DNA of 64,000 nt from the NCBI RefSeq assembly GCF_041296385.1, contig NC_091014.1, forward strand, positions 20,559,578 through 20,623,577, given 5' to 3'. The notes under the pieces were generated by a model that saw only the letters and a program-made list of their open reading frames with translations, was not told the origin of the DNA and did not search any database. A program made the translations under genes and the position numbers. Positions 50,386 to 62,700 of this stretch are shown here, one piece after another; position 1 is the stretch's first letter; each line of letters opens with the position of its first letter. This DNA is from Aphelocoma coerulescens (taxonomy: Eukaryota; Chordata; Aves; Passeriformes; Corvidae).

Positions 50386-53300
50386 AATGAAGATTACTGT
50401 ATTAACATATATACTAAGCTTGAACTATGCTTGTTAGCAGGATTTGTGAGCTCAGATGCATTAACTCTTCAGAATGACCAAAACAAGCTTTCAGATAGTC
50501 ACAAATACCTAACAAAAGTACACTCCCAGATTTTTGGGGGAGGATTAAAAATGAGAATTAGATAAAAAAGAAACAATACTCTTTGAAGGAAGGATTTTAA
50601 TTTCTTTTTTACATTGAAATATTGTTAATATATACAAACAGCTTCCTCTACTGACATATAGAAGGTCAGGTCACATCACTCATAAATCTGTAGATTCAAG
50701 ACAGGAGCATAATTTCTTAGTTGTCAATATTTTAATGGTCTCTTTCTGGTAATTTGATCATAAGAGGACACATGATTGAAAAGACTGAACATTAGAAATG
50801 TCCTTCTTATGTGAAACTTTTCTCAGTAAGACAAAGCCAGCATACTCGTGATTACTACATCCATTGTAAAAGATGCATCAAGTGAGGCCTAGGAGACTGA
50901 AGGCTTGCTGATGGAAGGAAAATGTGACTGCTTTTGCTGCCAGTAGTAGCAGTTGATGTGGCATATGCTCTTATACCATGCAACGTGATCAGAAAAAAGC
51001 ACAGGGGGTTGCATTTGCACCCTTGGCAGATGTCACTAATTTCAACTGCCAGAACAACTTTTGGCAATCCAAGTGTAAATTAGATTCGCCTTGGAGTTGC
51101 TGAAATTCAGGCCAACCCCACCACCAGCCAGAGTGCAAATACAACAAAATACAAAGGTGGCCTAAAACCACACTCGTTCTCATTCATTTGTAATGTCTGT
51201 ATCTCAGCTTGAGCTAAAACTCAAGCCCACAGCCCGTGGAGAAGGGGAGAGAAGTGTACTCACTACCCAGAGATCCAACCTGCCCTTTTCAAATCCCAAA
51301 ACTAAGGCTGTTCTTTGCTAGTGAGCATCTTTGCTGTCCATTCTGCATGCTCATTAGCTATCATAACAATAATTGGTTAGGATAAGGGTAGGACATATAA
51401 AACATTGTGAAGCTGAAAACTCATTTTTCCAAGAATCATGGCCCTTCTTAAGACATGGGAATGCATTAGTTCTGATCATTCATGGCTGGTTTAATATACC
51501 TGTGGGAGAACAAGGTTTTCCTGGAAAATCTGTCTTTCACAAAAATGCCTTAGCAAGCCACTCTTTTTTCACTCAGTGGGAGGAGTGAGGCGCTTGATTC
51601 CACTGAGACTCAAGTATCTCATGTGTAGCACAGACAGCCTGAGAAGTTTTATGGTTACTTTGCTCTCACTTATCACAATGAGCCTTGTAAGTCTTATTCT
51701 ATAGAGACACTTGGAGATCATTTTGTGAGCTTTCACATTCTGTCAACATGGAAAAAGCCAAATAAAATATGTCTGTTTCAGGTAATAGTCTTAAATTAGA
51801 GGAGTCATAACAGACTCTCAGAAGCAGTGTGAATTGAGTTCTTCATTCAAGTAAAACAGCTACAGGGTGACCTGATTCACAACAGATCCTGGTCTCTTAC
51901 AGCAGAGGAATATGTAATTATAAAAAAAAACCTGGAAGTAGCAAGGATTAAATTACGTTGCCAGGGCAGCTTGTTTCTAAAGGGCTTATTACAGGCATTA
52001 ACCGCAAACCTGTGATTTTTCTTTTTTCACATGAATTGATGTCATAATGAGGTTTAAATGGAGACTCAGTGTCTACTTTGCCTCCCAAAGGAGAGGGGTT
52101 CCCCCTCTAGCCTGGGCACAGTGCCTCCTTCTGCTGTGCTACTTAATGCAAATGTAAACAAAAAGGAGAGTCAAACCATGAGAGCTGAATTCATTTCCAA
52201 CTGGCTGTCATAGGTTTTCACTTTGGTCTCCTCATGGTTCACAAGGGTACCTTTCAAGTCTGGTTTATACAGAAGATGCTTATATGATAAAAGGGTAGAA
52301 CCTAAAGCAGAAATAAGGTACTGATTTTGAGGTGGAAACAAATCTGCTTATAGAAGCAATCCATGTGGAACATTGATTGTAGAAATCTTTAACACTTCTG
52401 TTATTGGAACAGCTGAGAAAAAAGCAGGAAATCTCAAATGAACAGCTATTTTTTCTACCATCCCTGAAAACTAATGTTTTAGTATAAATCTACCCTTTCC
52501 AACACATATTGCATCCCCTCAGGGCTAGCTCCTGTGTAGGCAGATTAAGTGGTTGCCTATGGCAGCAAAACGTTAGGCATGGCAAAATGCTTAGAGACTG
52601 CTTGTTGTGTGCCGTAAGCTGCGTGAAGCAGACATTTTCTAGTGTTTTGAGGGTTACAAAAGCTCTTCAGACATCACCAGTTTTCCCAGTTCTTCCATAT
52701 AAAAGTCAGCAATAAAAAATGGCCACTTTCACATCAAGGAAATTGGTTTGGTAAATTAAAAATTCAGTGGCAGAGAATAGCAAAAGCCTGTACCTTTTAA
52801 TAAATAGATAAGCAGAATATAGAGAAACCTGATGCTGTAGCATACCAATTAGTGTGTTTTGTACTCTAACCTTCAACAGTCAGAACTGTGTCATTTGTGT
52901 GTCACTATATTGAAAGCTACAGAGTCATCACCTTGAACTTTTAGCCATGGAGTATTCAAGCAGCTGCTGGGTATTTGAGAAGGCACTTGCCAGTCCCAAA
53001 GAGGAATGAAGAGAAGTATATGTATGTTTATGCATGCTAAGAATCTGACAACAGAAACTTTTACTCACTACACTTCCTTTAAAAGAAAATTGAGTCACTA
53101 TTATTGACACACATTAAAATCCTATCTTAGTAGAGCAAATGTATAACACAGAGAAAGAACAGCCAGCAATGAGAGCACAGCAACAGGGCAGGAGATGATG
53201 TGTTGTTTCCAGTGCTAAATCTGTTTCTCACAACACACTCCACCATTACTCTTTCTTCTTGGTTTATATCTTCTTTCAGAGCCAGGTCTGTGTGGTTGTG

Positions 53301-56300
53301 CAGAATCAAGACTAAAACATGAGCCTTCAGCACTGCACCATACTCACCACTCCTCCCACAACAGATATTTCTATACTAGTACATACTATGTATGTTGGCC
53401 ATGACTTTTATTCAGTAATTATTAGGACAGTGGCTGCATCAGGCAGTGCAAGTTACTAAAGGGTGCTTCAGCCATGCTATTTAAGACATATGGGACATTC
53501 TTGCTTGACAAATATAACTGCATGAATCAATATGACTGCCATGAATCAGATATGCAGGCAGTATCATTGCTGAGACTGTAGTTCCTGTCAGTATGTTCAT
53601 GCTAGTTCTCTGGTAATAGCTGACTTGCCATGGCACAGATACTCATGGCAGCACAGGGCTCCATGCAGGGCCACTGCCTGGGTACTCACTCCAGCTGCAG
53701 AATGCAGCCTTTGTCACTACAGCAGGAGATTACCCTGGCCAGCCAGCTACACTGGGCTGAAGAATCCAACACACACTGCAAGGGCTAAACTACAGAAATG
53801 CACCCAGGCTAGAATATATCCATACCTCTAGGAGATAGAGAGTTCCTAAGAATGTTTCTTTCTGGCTAGAGCAATTAAATGCCCTCTGACCTTATAGGGA
53901 TCTGGAAGCTGTATGAAGTCACTGATGTAATGGGCCATAGGCAGGGCTGTGCTGTCAGGTCTAGGAGATGTCCCTAGGTCAGGAATAGGGCTGCTTTAAG
54001 AGAAGATGGGAGGGAAATTCTAAACACCACCCACAACAGACAATCTCCTTGGAAAGTAAGTATCGTGTGCTGGCTTCTTTCAAATTAATATCCAGGCCTC
54101 TTGAATTGGTGACTTAAATGACACAGACTGATTGCAACCAAAGGGATGGGGGCATAGATTGGTACTGAAGGCATATCTGCTTGTAAAGTAAAGAGCAAGG
54201 AATCAGAACAAAGAGCTTGGAACATGCAAAGGGCAGAAAGGCAGATTGGCATTTGTGGGCTGGCTTTCTTTTACCTTCAATATATTTTGCTTTTATATTC
54301 TAGAATGTTCTGTATGAAGTTCTGAATTCTTATTTCAGATTTTTTTTCTCCCTCTACAAGCAGAAGCAGCAATCTAATGCAAGTAAAGGTTGAAAAGGGT
54401 TAAATAATTCCTCCCAATAAAAAATTTACTTCAGCTAAAATTAAAGATTTCAGATCATCTGAATTTATTACTGTAGATATTTGCCAAAAGAATCTGGCAA
54501 TTTGTGTTTCAACTCACTGTGTGAAACACATTTTTGGTACTGGTCAATTTAATGGACTTAAATATTCTCTAATTCTGAGGAGTCCTAGACAGTACTTTGG
54601 ATCGATACACACAGCTCTGAATGCACCACTTTGGAAGTAACTGAACCTTTACTGAATGTCATTAGCTTTCCATCCATAAAAACCACAGATAGAAATTTCA
54701 GCTATAAAAAGTATTGGGTGAATAGTTTTTGACCCGAATTTTATGCATTCAAATTCACAAAATTTATTTATATTTAATTTATCTCACCCTCTTCTCAGAT
54801 CACATCCAGATCACATATGTAAGACACTTTAATTTCTCTCCTTTCTCTGAATCTGAACTCCCCCCAAGAACAGTTCCTTTGCACTAATTATGCATCTCCA
54901 GGGTAGACAATTCAAACAGGAGCTACTTTGTACTAACAGTGTTGATTTGCTTGTGCTCACAAAAGCAAGGAGAGTGCTTTTCAGGATGGGAGCAGAGCAG
55001 GCAAGTGGGGGATGCTCTAGGTTTTTTAATTAAAGTATTCTTTCAATAACATTCTGGAGTTGTTGAATGGCTGCAGATTTTTCTCTTCCATTTTAATAAT
55101 CTTAAAATGCCATTCATTTATGAAAACAGAAGTTTCATTTCACAAATAAATTCTATGAAAGAGCTGTCTTGAAGCATACTATATTATTTATGGTTGAAAA
55201 ATATTGCTTTCCTCTGGTTTTGCCTTACATTTTTTTCTGAGCCCACAGTATACTGTGATTTTTAGGACTCAGTTCTTACTCTCTACTCATGCATAAACAT
55301 TTGCAGAACTATGGCCTTCAGCCCCAATCCTGCAAAGTTTCAGTCTGTTCATAAGCCAGCAGATATAAAGTGGCTACAGTCAAGAACATGATTTCAAAAC
55401 TCTCTAAAATTCTAGATTAAGGACTGTATTTTATGATTTCTCTAAAGCATCTCTCAGAAGTGCATTGGAGTACTTTAAAGTAATTCTTGCTATGGGATAT
55501 TTTTCACATTTATAAAAAATTCATTGCCTCTGTACAGGATCCCATCATTTTGCTGTTCTTTTAAACAGTCATTAGACCACTTCAGAGATGGATGAAAAAT
55601 TTACTTCCCCTGAATTCTAGCAGGAACCCTGAAAAGTATGTTGGTTTTATGCCACTTTTTTTTCACTAAATCCCTGTATTTCTCCCTTTAATCTTCATTG
55701 CTAAAAACCTACAGATTTGCACTCTTAGACTGGATGTTAATATCTTCTCCATATATAAAATTACTTTTTTTTGTCTGAACCAAATACACTATTCCTTCGT
55801 TAAAAGGTTTCTACTTCCATTCATAGGCGGGTTATTTCGGGAGCCTAATGAATAAGGAGAGTTGCTGGTGAGAGTGGCCAAGGATAGGCAAGGTTGGAAT
55901 GAATGCACATGGACCTGGGTGATCAGAGAGGAGCCCTGAGGAAGGCTGTAGCAACTCAGAGGTATATTTGTCAGTAAAATCACAAGCAGCAGTCAAGCAC
56001 TTAGCACTGAAATTATCTGCCAGATCAGAGAAAGATGAATAAACTTCAGCAGCCAATTGTACCTCTGTTGGCTTTCTCTTCCATCTTCCACTCACCTCTC
56101 TGATCACACACATTGCTTCAGCTAAGGCAAGCAAGTAGGATCCTGGTGTGGAAATGATCAGGCTTGATTTGACTATCTGTTCCTCTGCTTTCCTTCAATG
56201 GGTTAAAAATGTATTTCAGCATATTGTCCAGATATCATAAGAATAACACTCGAAGATAATCTGTCAGAATCTCTTTCAGAGATGTATCTGCTCGATTCCT

Positions 56301-56600
56301 GGCAAATAATTGCATTTGCAAGTGCATCAAGAAGTAAAGAGTGTCATCGATGGTTAGGTGTAGAGCGCCCATCTTCAGGAACTTCTATCAGCAGCAGAGT
56401 ACTGACCTAAAATGCAAGATCAGTAGAGGCAAGGGTCATCAAGCAGTGAACAATAACAGTAAAGCATTTTATTGATCATTACAATAGCCATCAGTACTAC
56501 AGAAAACCATTCCTTTTAAAATAAGAACTGGGAACTGGCAGAACATATGATGATCATCCTATAAACTAAGTAAAATCCCTGAGTATTGGATGTATGTGAC
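50386..56600. other. Non-coding stretch, no gene seen
   Basis: There is no supported gene, RNA or transposon in about 6 kb. Base composition fluctuates mildly (GC-richer at 53600-53830), and open frames stay at or below 100 codons without domains. Confidence 0.6.
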
Positions 56601-57595
56601 TTCTTAATGCATATGACCCACAGGTACCATGGACCAAGAACCTTACAAGAGACAAATATTGCCTTCTAATTCACAGCATAGATGCCAGCATTCCTACCTC
56701 AAATCTCTGTGCTGGCAAAAGTGGAGTACGTCAGGAGCTGCCTTGTATGTCAGGAGCTGTCATCTTCAAAATGAAAAAGTCTGTCTTCTTCTCAATGCTA
56801 AATTGAGCATCTTAGAACACTCTGCTGCACTGCCAAATGCACTCAGCAAAGACCTCCATGAAATTACCTTTTCACCTCAGCATTCTCCCTTCACTGGTGC
56901 TCTTCCCGTATTTCCAGAATGACACTTTGCACAGGCATTGCTTTTCTCATGGCTGCAGGTGTCCCATGGAGTCAGAGACACATGCTTTTCAGCCTTAATT
57001 GTGTTGCTTCACAAGCAGAGGAACAAAAGCCTAGAAGGACATCTGGCTCTTCTCTTGCTCTTCATCCCAGGTTTTATCCTCTGTCACTGTATGCCTTCCC
57101 TGAAAAGGAGGCAATGCTTCTCCCAGCAGAGCCTGTTCAAACACAGTTTCATCACCTGATCCTGCTGGAAGCAGGGACTTTCACAGGCCTTGCCAACAAT
57201 GGACTCACGTGGCATAGTACTGAGTCCTGGAGCTGGGATCACAGATGTGGAGAACTGCCAGTCTGGGTGTGCTATGGACAGCAGTGTAAGGCAGATGCAA
57301 AGGCATCCTCCTTGCGTTGATCTCCCAGGGAGCACTTTTAAAGATGGGGCTGACTATGGACATGGAAGGTGTGCCCTAGAGCTGCACGAAGGTGCAGGGT
57401 TGTGGGGCCCCAGCCCGCTGTTCCCAAGGGCCTCCTCACCTCTGGCTGCTCACGAGCTGGAGACATCTGCTGCAGTCATGGCTCCAGTGCACATGTACAG
57501 CCTCACAGTGACACAGCAACCGAGTGAGCTGGAGTTAGGAAGTAACTCAGTCTGGCATGTTGGGCAGCCATATTATCAGCCAGCATAAATACCAC
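56601..57595 (+). other. GC-richer pocket with tiled open frames, unidentified
   Basis: Plus-strand frames at 56629-56922 (97 codons), 56919-57320 (133 codons) and 57190-57588 (132 codons) tile almost 1 kb of sequence that is GC-richer than its surroundings. The first two touch at an ATGA. I recognise no domain, signal peptide or repeat family in them. A minus frame (57084-57335) also stays open, which is expected when stop codons are scarce because of GC content. It could be an unrecognised old repeat, a non-coding exon, or chance. Confidence 0.35.
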
Positions 57596-59216
57596 ATCAG
57601 GCTCCCTGGGTGATTCAACAGAAATACATCGCTGTACAAACATGTGCTCACACCTGACCTAAGCCTGTGGTCACGAATGCCCAGTCTAGACTTAACAATG
57701 ATGGGACCATGACTTTAGTCATTCTCTACAGATTGCCAAGGGCAGGTGTGGTGGGTTTATTTTCTTTCTCTTTTTTTCCCCATAAACCAAACATGACAGG
57801 ACTCAGCCAAGTACATTTCCAAGGGCATCTGTATAGATAGGTTTCCTGAACACAGCTATACAAAGTAGTGTACAGTAGGTTACTTGAAACATATTGCAAT
57901 CCAGCATGGCATGGCTTTCAACACATTAAAAAAAAAAAAAAAGTGGAGTAAAATAAGCATGTAGAAAACATAAAGGGACTCTTCAGATCCTAGTTTACTG
58001 AAACCCTTGAAGCTAATCTCCAGTGTCTGCATCCTAATACTGTTTATAGCACTTAAAGTTTGTTAGATTTTTCTCTGATTATTTAAGGACTAATCAAAAT
58101 TCTATGTTCGCTCTGGCAGATTTTGCATTTCTCTCTGATGACTAATGACATCCCAAACAAGTCTGAGTACAGGCATTTTTCTGTGACTTTTTTCCTCCTT
58201 TAAGATGGATCACTGCTGTCATCAGCAGGTGTGAGGAAAACACAGAAACCCAAGTACTGAGTATAACAAGTAAGCAAGAACTGCATTTAAATTAATTTGA
58301 AATGCAAAAATAGTGGCTCGCGCCTAAGCAGGATTTTGGAGTGCTGGAGCATCTTGGTCCCTTCACCAGGAAAGGATAACTGATGCCCAGACTGGGAATT
58401 GTCTCTCCTGGCCTAATATATGCCAATACATAATTCTCATTCTTTGAGAAGTATTCACATCTGTTACATGAGTATATATAGATATATTTCTTATATCTAG
58501 CCAAATATAAGGTTCTTTTGTGTATAAATATATATTTATAACATATATGTATAAAACAACAGCAGAACTGCATTATACTAGTCCCAATCCTAGAGTTACA
58601 GTGCAAACAGCATCTGTGCTTTAATAATATTTACTGCTAGCATCTCCCTTGTCTGTTTCCATAGCTCATGCTGGGTCCCATCTGCACTAAGACAATGCAG
58701 CATAAACATCCTCCAAAAGCCCCTGCTACACATGAGCTACAGTAGCTGGTCTCTCAGAAGATACTGCTTTCATCCTGATTTATACTCATTCCACCTCTTA
58801 CCTGTCACATTTGACTTTGACCCACTGATTTTTAATGAATTTAGGGAAGGCAAATTATATGTGACCTACTTTCTAAGCAGATGGTGTTTCACCTAACCAG
58901 GAGTGCCTGAGCCCCATCATCCTATGTTTAGCTTTGGTGTCATTGATGAGTCAGTTCCATGCTGCCCACCCTGCCAGGGGTGTTCTGACCACAGGGCTCC
59001 TCTGTCACACGTGGCAGAGCAGGTGAAAGGGTGAAGTCCGGGGAGTCATTAACTGGTCATTAGCTAATGATACTAAATTCATTCACTAAGACAGAGACAA
59101 CCTACTTGTACTAGGTGTGTCTAATTCACCAAGGCAGCCAAGAGGATTATTTAAATTGAAAGTTTACTTGCCTTGGAGAAGGGTCTCACCTGCTGCCCAC
59201 TGGGCAGGAGCTAGGG
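57596..59216. other. Non-coding stretch, no gene seen
   Basis: An A14-type run lies near 57928-57941, and a TA-rich tract at about 58470-58560 supports only a chance minus-strand frame. No gene or transposon is recognised. Confidence 0.65.
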
Positions 59217-59398
59217 ACAGGTGGGCAGGTGGGCAGGCAGGTGGGGAGGCAGCAGGGCACAGAGGTGGGCAAGCAGACAGGCAGGAAGGTGGACAGGCAG
59301 GTGGGCAGTTAGGTGGGCAGGTGGGTATGTGGGCAGGCAGTCAGGTGGGCAGGCAGGCAGAAAGGCAGGTAGGTGGGGAAGCAGCAGGGGCACAGGGC
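59217..59398 (+). repeat. GGCAGGTG-type minisatellite
   Basis: About 180 bp consist of imperfect GGCAGGTG, GGCA and GGTG units. A higher-order duplication is visible. A GTGGGGAGGCAGCAGGGCAC block at 59241 recurs, slightly changed, at about 59373, an offset of roughly 132 bp. The array is strongly G-rich on the plus strand. The plus frames of 96 and 193 codons (59117-59407, 59221-59802) and the minus His/Pro/Leu-rich frame of 71 codons are by-products of the repeat and should not be called genes. Confidence 0.93.
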
Positions 59399-59785
59399 AG
59401 AGTCTGAGAGCATGCAAGACCCTCACTGACCCACAGCTCTTGCCTGGCTACGAGCCAGCCCATCCAGCAGCCTTTAGTGTTTTCCCAAGTGATTCATCCA
59501 GAACCTACAAAGCACCTCTCTGCCTCATCCCCACACTGGTTGGCAGAGCCAGGGCTCTCCCTGAGAACATTCCGCTGGCCTCAAGGAGCCACTCTCAGCC
59601 ATACCTCTCCCTGTGGCCCAGCCTCCAGCCCTGCCTCAGCCCAGCTCCTCTCACCCCTGCAGTCCCCAGGCATCCATTGGCAGGGCAGGCACGTCCTGCC
59701 CACTGCCAACACGTCCCTGGGCTCAGTGCAGTCCCCCTTCTCCCCATCCCTTCCCATGCCCTCCAACCCAGGTCACATCCTCTGA
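59399..59785. other. C-rich, GC-rich flank of the minisatellite
   Basis: About 380 bp are C-rich on the plus strand, rich in CCC, CAGCC and CTCC, but contain few CpG dinucleotides. That makes it unlike a CpG-island promoter. Frames are open in several phases because stop codons are rare here. There is no recognisable domain. It may be a decayed extension of the repeat or a local GC-biased patch. Confidence 0.55.
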
Positions 59786-62700
59786 CAGACACATTAGGTT
59801 GACGATGGCATACAACAGACTGATGAAAGAATTGTTTTCAACCACAGCTAGAGTAGCAGCCACAAAGGGATGTATGCCTTTGACACTGTGCAATGTCCAC
59901 ATTTTCACATGTATTTCTATGCCCATAAGAGTTCCAGGATACTCTGAAGCAGATTTACATTGATGCCCTTTATCAGTGCTTTGCAACTAGAAAAAGGCTT
60001 AAAAGTAACTTCACTGCCAAAGGGATATAGGGGGTACTTATGGAAAATGAAAATCAGAGGCTCTTACATTTTGTTTTTTAATCAAAGCCTTGCGATTCAT
60101 CATTTGAAGTATTCTTATAACTACCAAAAATATATTCCAGGTGCTTTACACCACAAATGTTTAGCATTATGTAAGTACTAAAAAGTTTATAATGATTATG
60201 CCTGCAGTTCCATTGCCTGTATCCCTGGGTTGGGAAAAATATGCCTGTGAGGCTCACACACAAAGACTGCAGGCACATCACAAAAAGCCGCATTCCAGGA
60301 GAAATCAGAAGCTTTATGTAAATTCTTTCAAGTGATGAAAAATGTTTAGACTGTTGTACTGCAATAGGAACAAATAAATGCAATATCATTAGAGTTACAA
60401 ATCATTTTTTATTTTTATGTTCTTTTTCTGTTTATGCTATAAACCCTGAATATTTAAGGACTGCAAGCCAAAGATGTAATAATTCTTAGAAAGAGTAGGA
60501 AAAATTAAAATAGGGAGGAAATAAGGCTTCATAAAATATGAAGAAAATTCAGAAAGGATTTACACAAAGGAGCTGGTGTGTTTTCTCCTATAGCCCTTGT
60601 ACAATGTACACATTGTGGTCAGATTCCCCAGTTTATTAAGTTTCACCATTCCTAATATTTATTTTTATGCCTTGGATTTTCAACCAAGTTATTACACAAG
60701 AATTGCATTTTCTAGAGAAAAAATTATTTTTCTAGTTCTTTAAGATGACTAAAATTTCCCAAAAGAATAAACAACAAATGAAAAGAAACAAGAACTGTGT
60801 GAATTTTAAACAATTTGCATTTTGTGCAGATGCACTCCTGTACTGACTGCTGTGCAAACCCATGCTGTTACATTTGTCACTTCAGCCCATGGTTAACTCA
60901 GCCAAGGGGCACAGTACAAGAAAGTGTAAATTATATTGATGTGGGTTCTTTTACAAAGTCTGTCAGACTGACTTGCACCTAATTACCAATGTGTGGCTCA
61001 CACCATCTCATAGCACCTCTTCTCTAGTGTTGCAGTTGCTTGTTTCCCAAGCAGAATTCCTTTCCAAACTGGAACAAGATGAAGGAAGGAAAGGATACTC
61101 TATGGAATGTATCCATGCAAACAATAATGCAAGACTGGGGTCTCAGATCATTAACATTTTGTATTGCTAAACTTCCCATTTATTTTCCTTTGATTGTGGT
61201 GAAGGCTTATTATAAAAGTAATGAATCACAGAGAAAAATAATATTATCACAATCCTATTTCCATTCTTATCTGATGCTACTCTGAATTTAGAAGAATCCT
61301 GTAGAGCATGGGCTCTTTTTAACTTTTGCTAAGATCAGTGTGTGTCCAAGAATCTGTTTCCATTTTTTCCATTCACTTCACAGATATAATCCTAAAGAAA
61401 CCGCATAGGTCAAGATTTTTTTAAGAGAGGTGGTCACATTTGCAGACATTTCCTTAATATACTTAGGCTTTCAATTTAGAATTCCTAAAACCTACTGGGA
61501 TTTCACTGCTTGGGGCTTTTTCTCTGAATTTAACAATTAACAAATAAAACATGTTTGAATGATCCACAGTAAACTGATCACAATGCTGATGGGTTCATGA
61601 TATGTTTATAATGAAAGTTGAGTTTAAATCTAAGCTTAGATGAAATAAATAAATTTGATATGCCAGAGTCTTGAAGTAAGCTTTGTATGCAATCTTTAAT
61701 ATACATTCATCTCTGAAACAGAGACAGATTATATTTTTAATACAATGCTTTAATGAGGAATCTTTAAAATGCTGTCTTGCTAATCCTTAATTTCCATGTA
61801 CGCTATTGCAGATTTTCTGAATACATTTCTGACTTCTGAAATGTTTGTTTTAAAATTTACTTATTTTTATCATTTTTGAGGTGACTTCAATAATGCTGAG
61901 CAGAGAAATAGCTTTATATGATAGCTGTCTTAACCATGCACATTTAATTACTTCACCTCCACTACATCAACTAACCATACTACACTTCAACCTCCTTAGG
62001 GCATACCCTGTTATTTTTTTCTCATGCTTCTCATCTCTTTCAGATCCCTTTAGACTTATTTTTCTCTTTTCTAATGTTTACAGCACCTTCCAATTTAGGA
62101 TCACCTGTGATTTTTCTCTGAGTGCTTTTTACCCCCACATCCAGAATACAAATGAAAACATCCAATACGATCAGTTCTTACACATGCATTCATAAGCACA
62201 TATTTCCAGAAAATCACTAGCTCTATACTGCAATGCACTGCTGCTTACCATTGTTCTGGAAAGGGGAAGTCTGTGTTGTTTTGGTTTTGGGGTTTTTTTT
62301 AATACCTTTGAATTAAGTATTCATTCTGGGAAACAGATAGGAAAACAAAAAAAGACCATTTTAAGTTATTATAAGCTACATTTTGCAAAGAGTGTCTAAA
62401 ACAAAGAATTAACTATCATGTAAACAACATTTTCTGACCCCTTGTTCATGGAGTTTGGTATCCAACTATTGCTAGAATGAAATGGAGAGAAAATCAGGAG
62501 AACCCTCATTGTGAATCAGCACTTTACTTGGTCACATTCAGCAGTAATTCTTAAACAACTGGTCACTAGTAAAAGATGACATCTGCAATCAGGTCTCTGG
62601 TGCTGTAATTAGCAGCTATCTGCAGAGCTCAAATACTTCAAATAAACAAACTAAGGATCTAGGTTCTTTCTATGTTAAACTAAAAAGAAAAAAAAACACA

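Noticed and set aside
56919..56922. ATGA overlap of two open frames, as in a bacterial operon
   Set aside because: The window is avian-type nuclear DNA with CR1 and ERV repeats, so translational coupling of this kind is not expected.
59399..59785. GC-rich block considered as a CpG-island promoter
   Set aside because: It is C-rich but has few CpG dinucleotides, and no recognisable first exon follows.
59221..59802. 193-codon plus-strand open frame, the longest in the window
   Set aside because: It begins inside the GGCAGGTG minisatellite, giving a Trp/Gly/Arg-rich repeat peptide, and continues into C-rich DNA poor in stop codons. No domain is present, so it is a compositional artefact.
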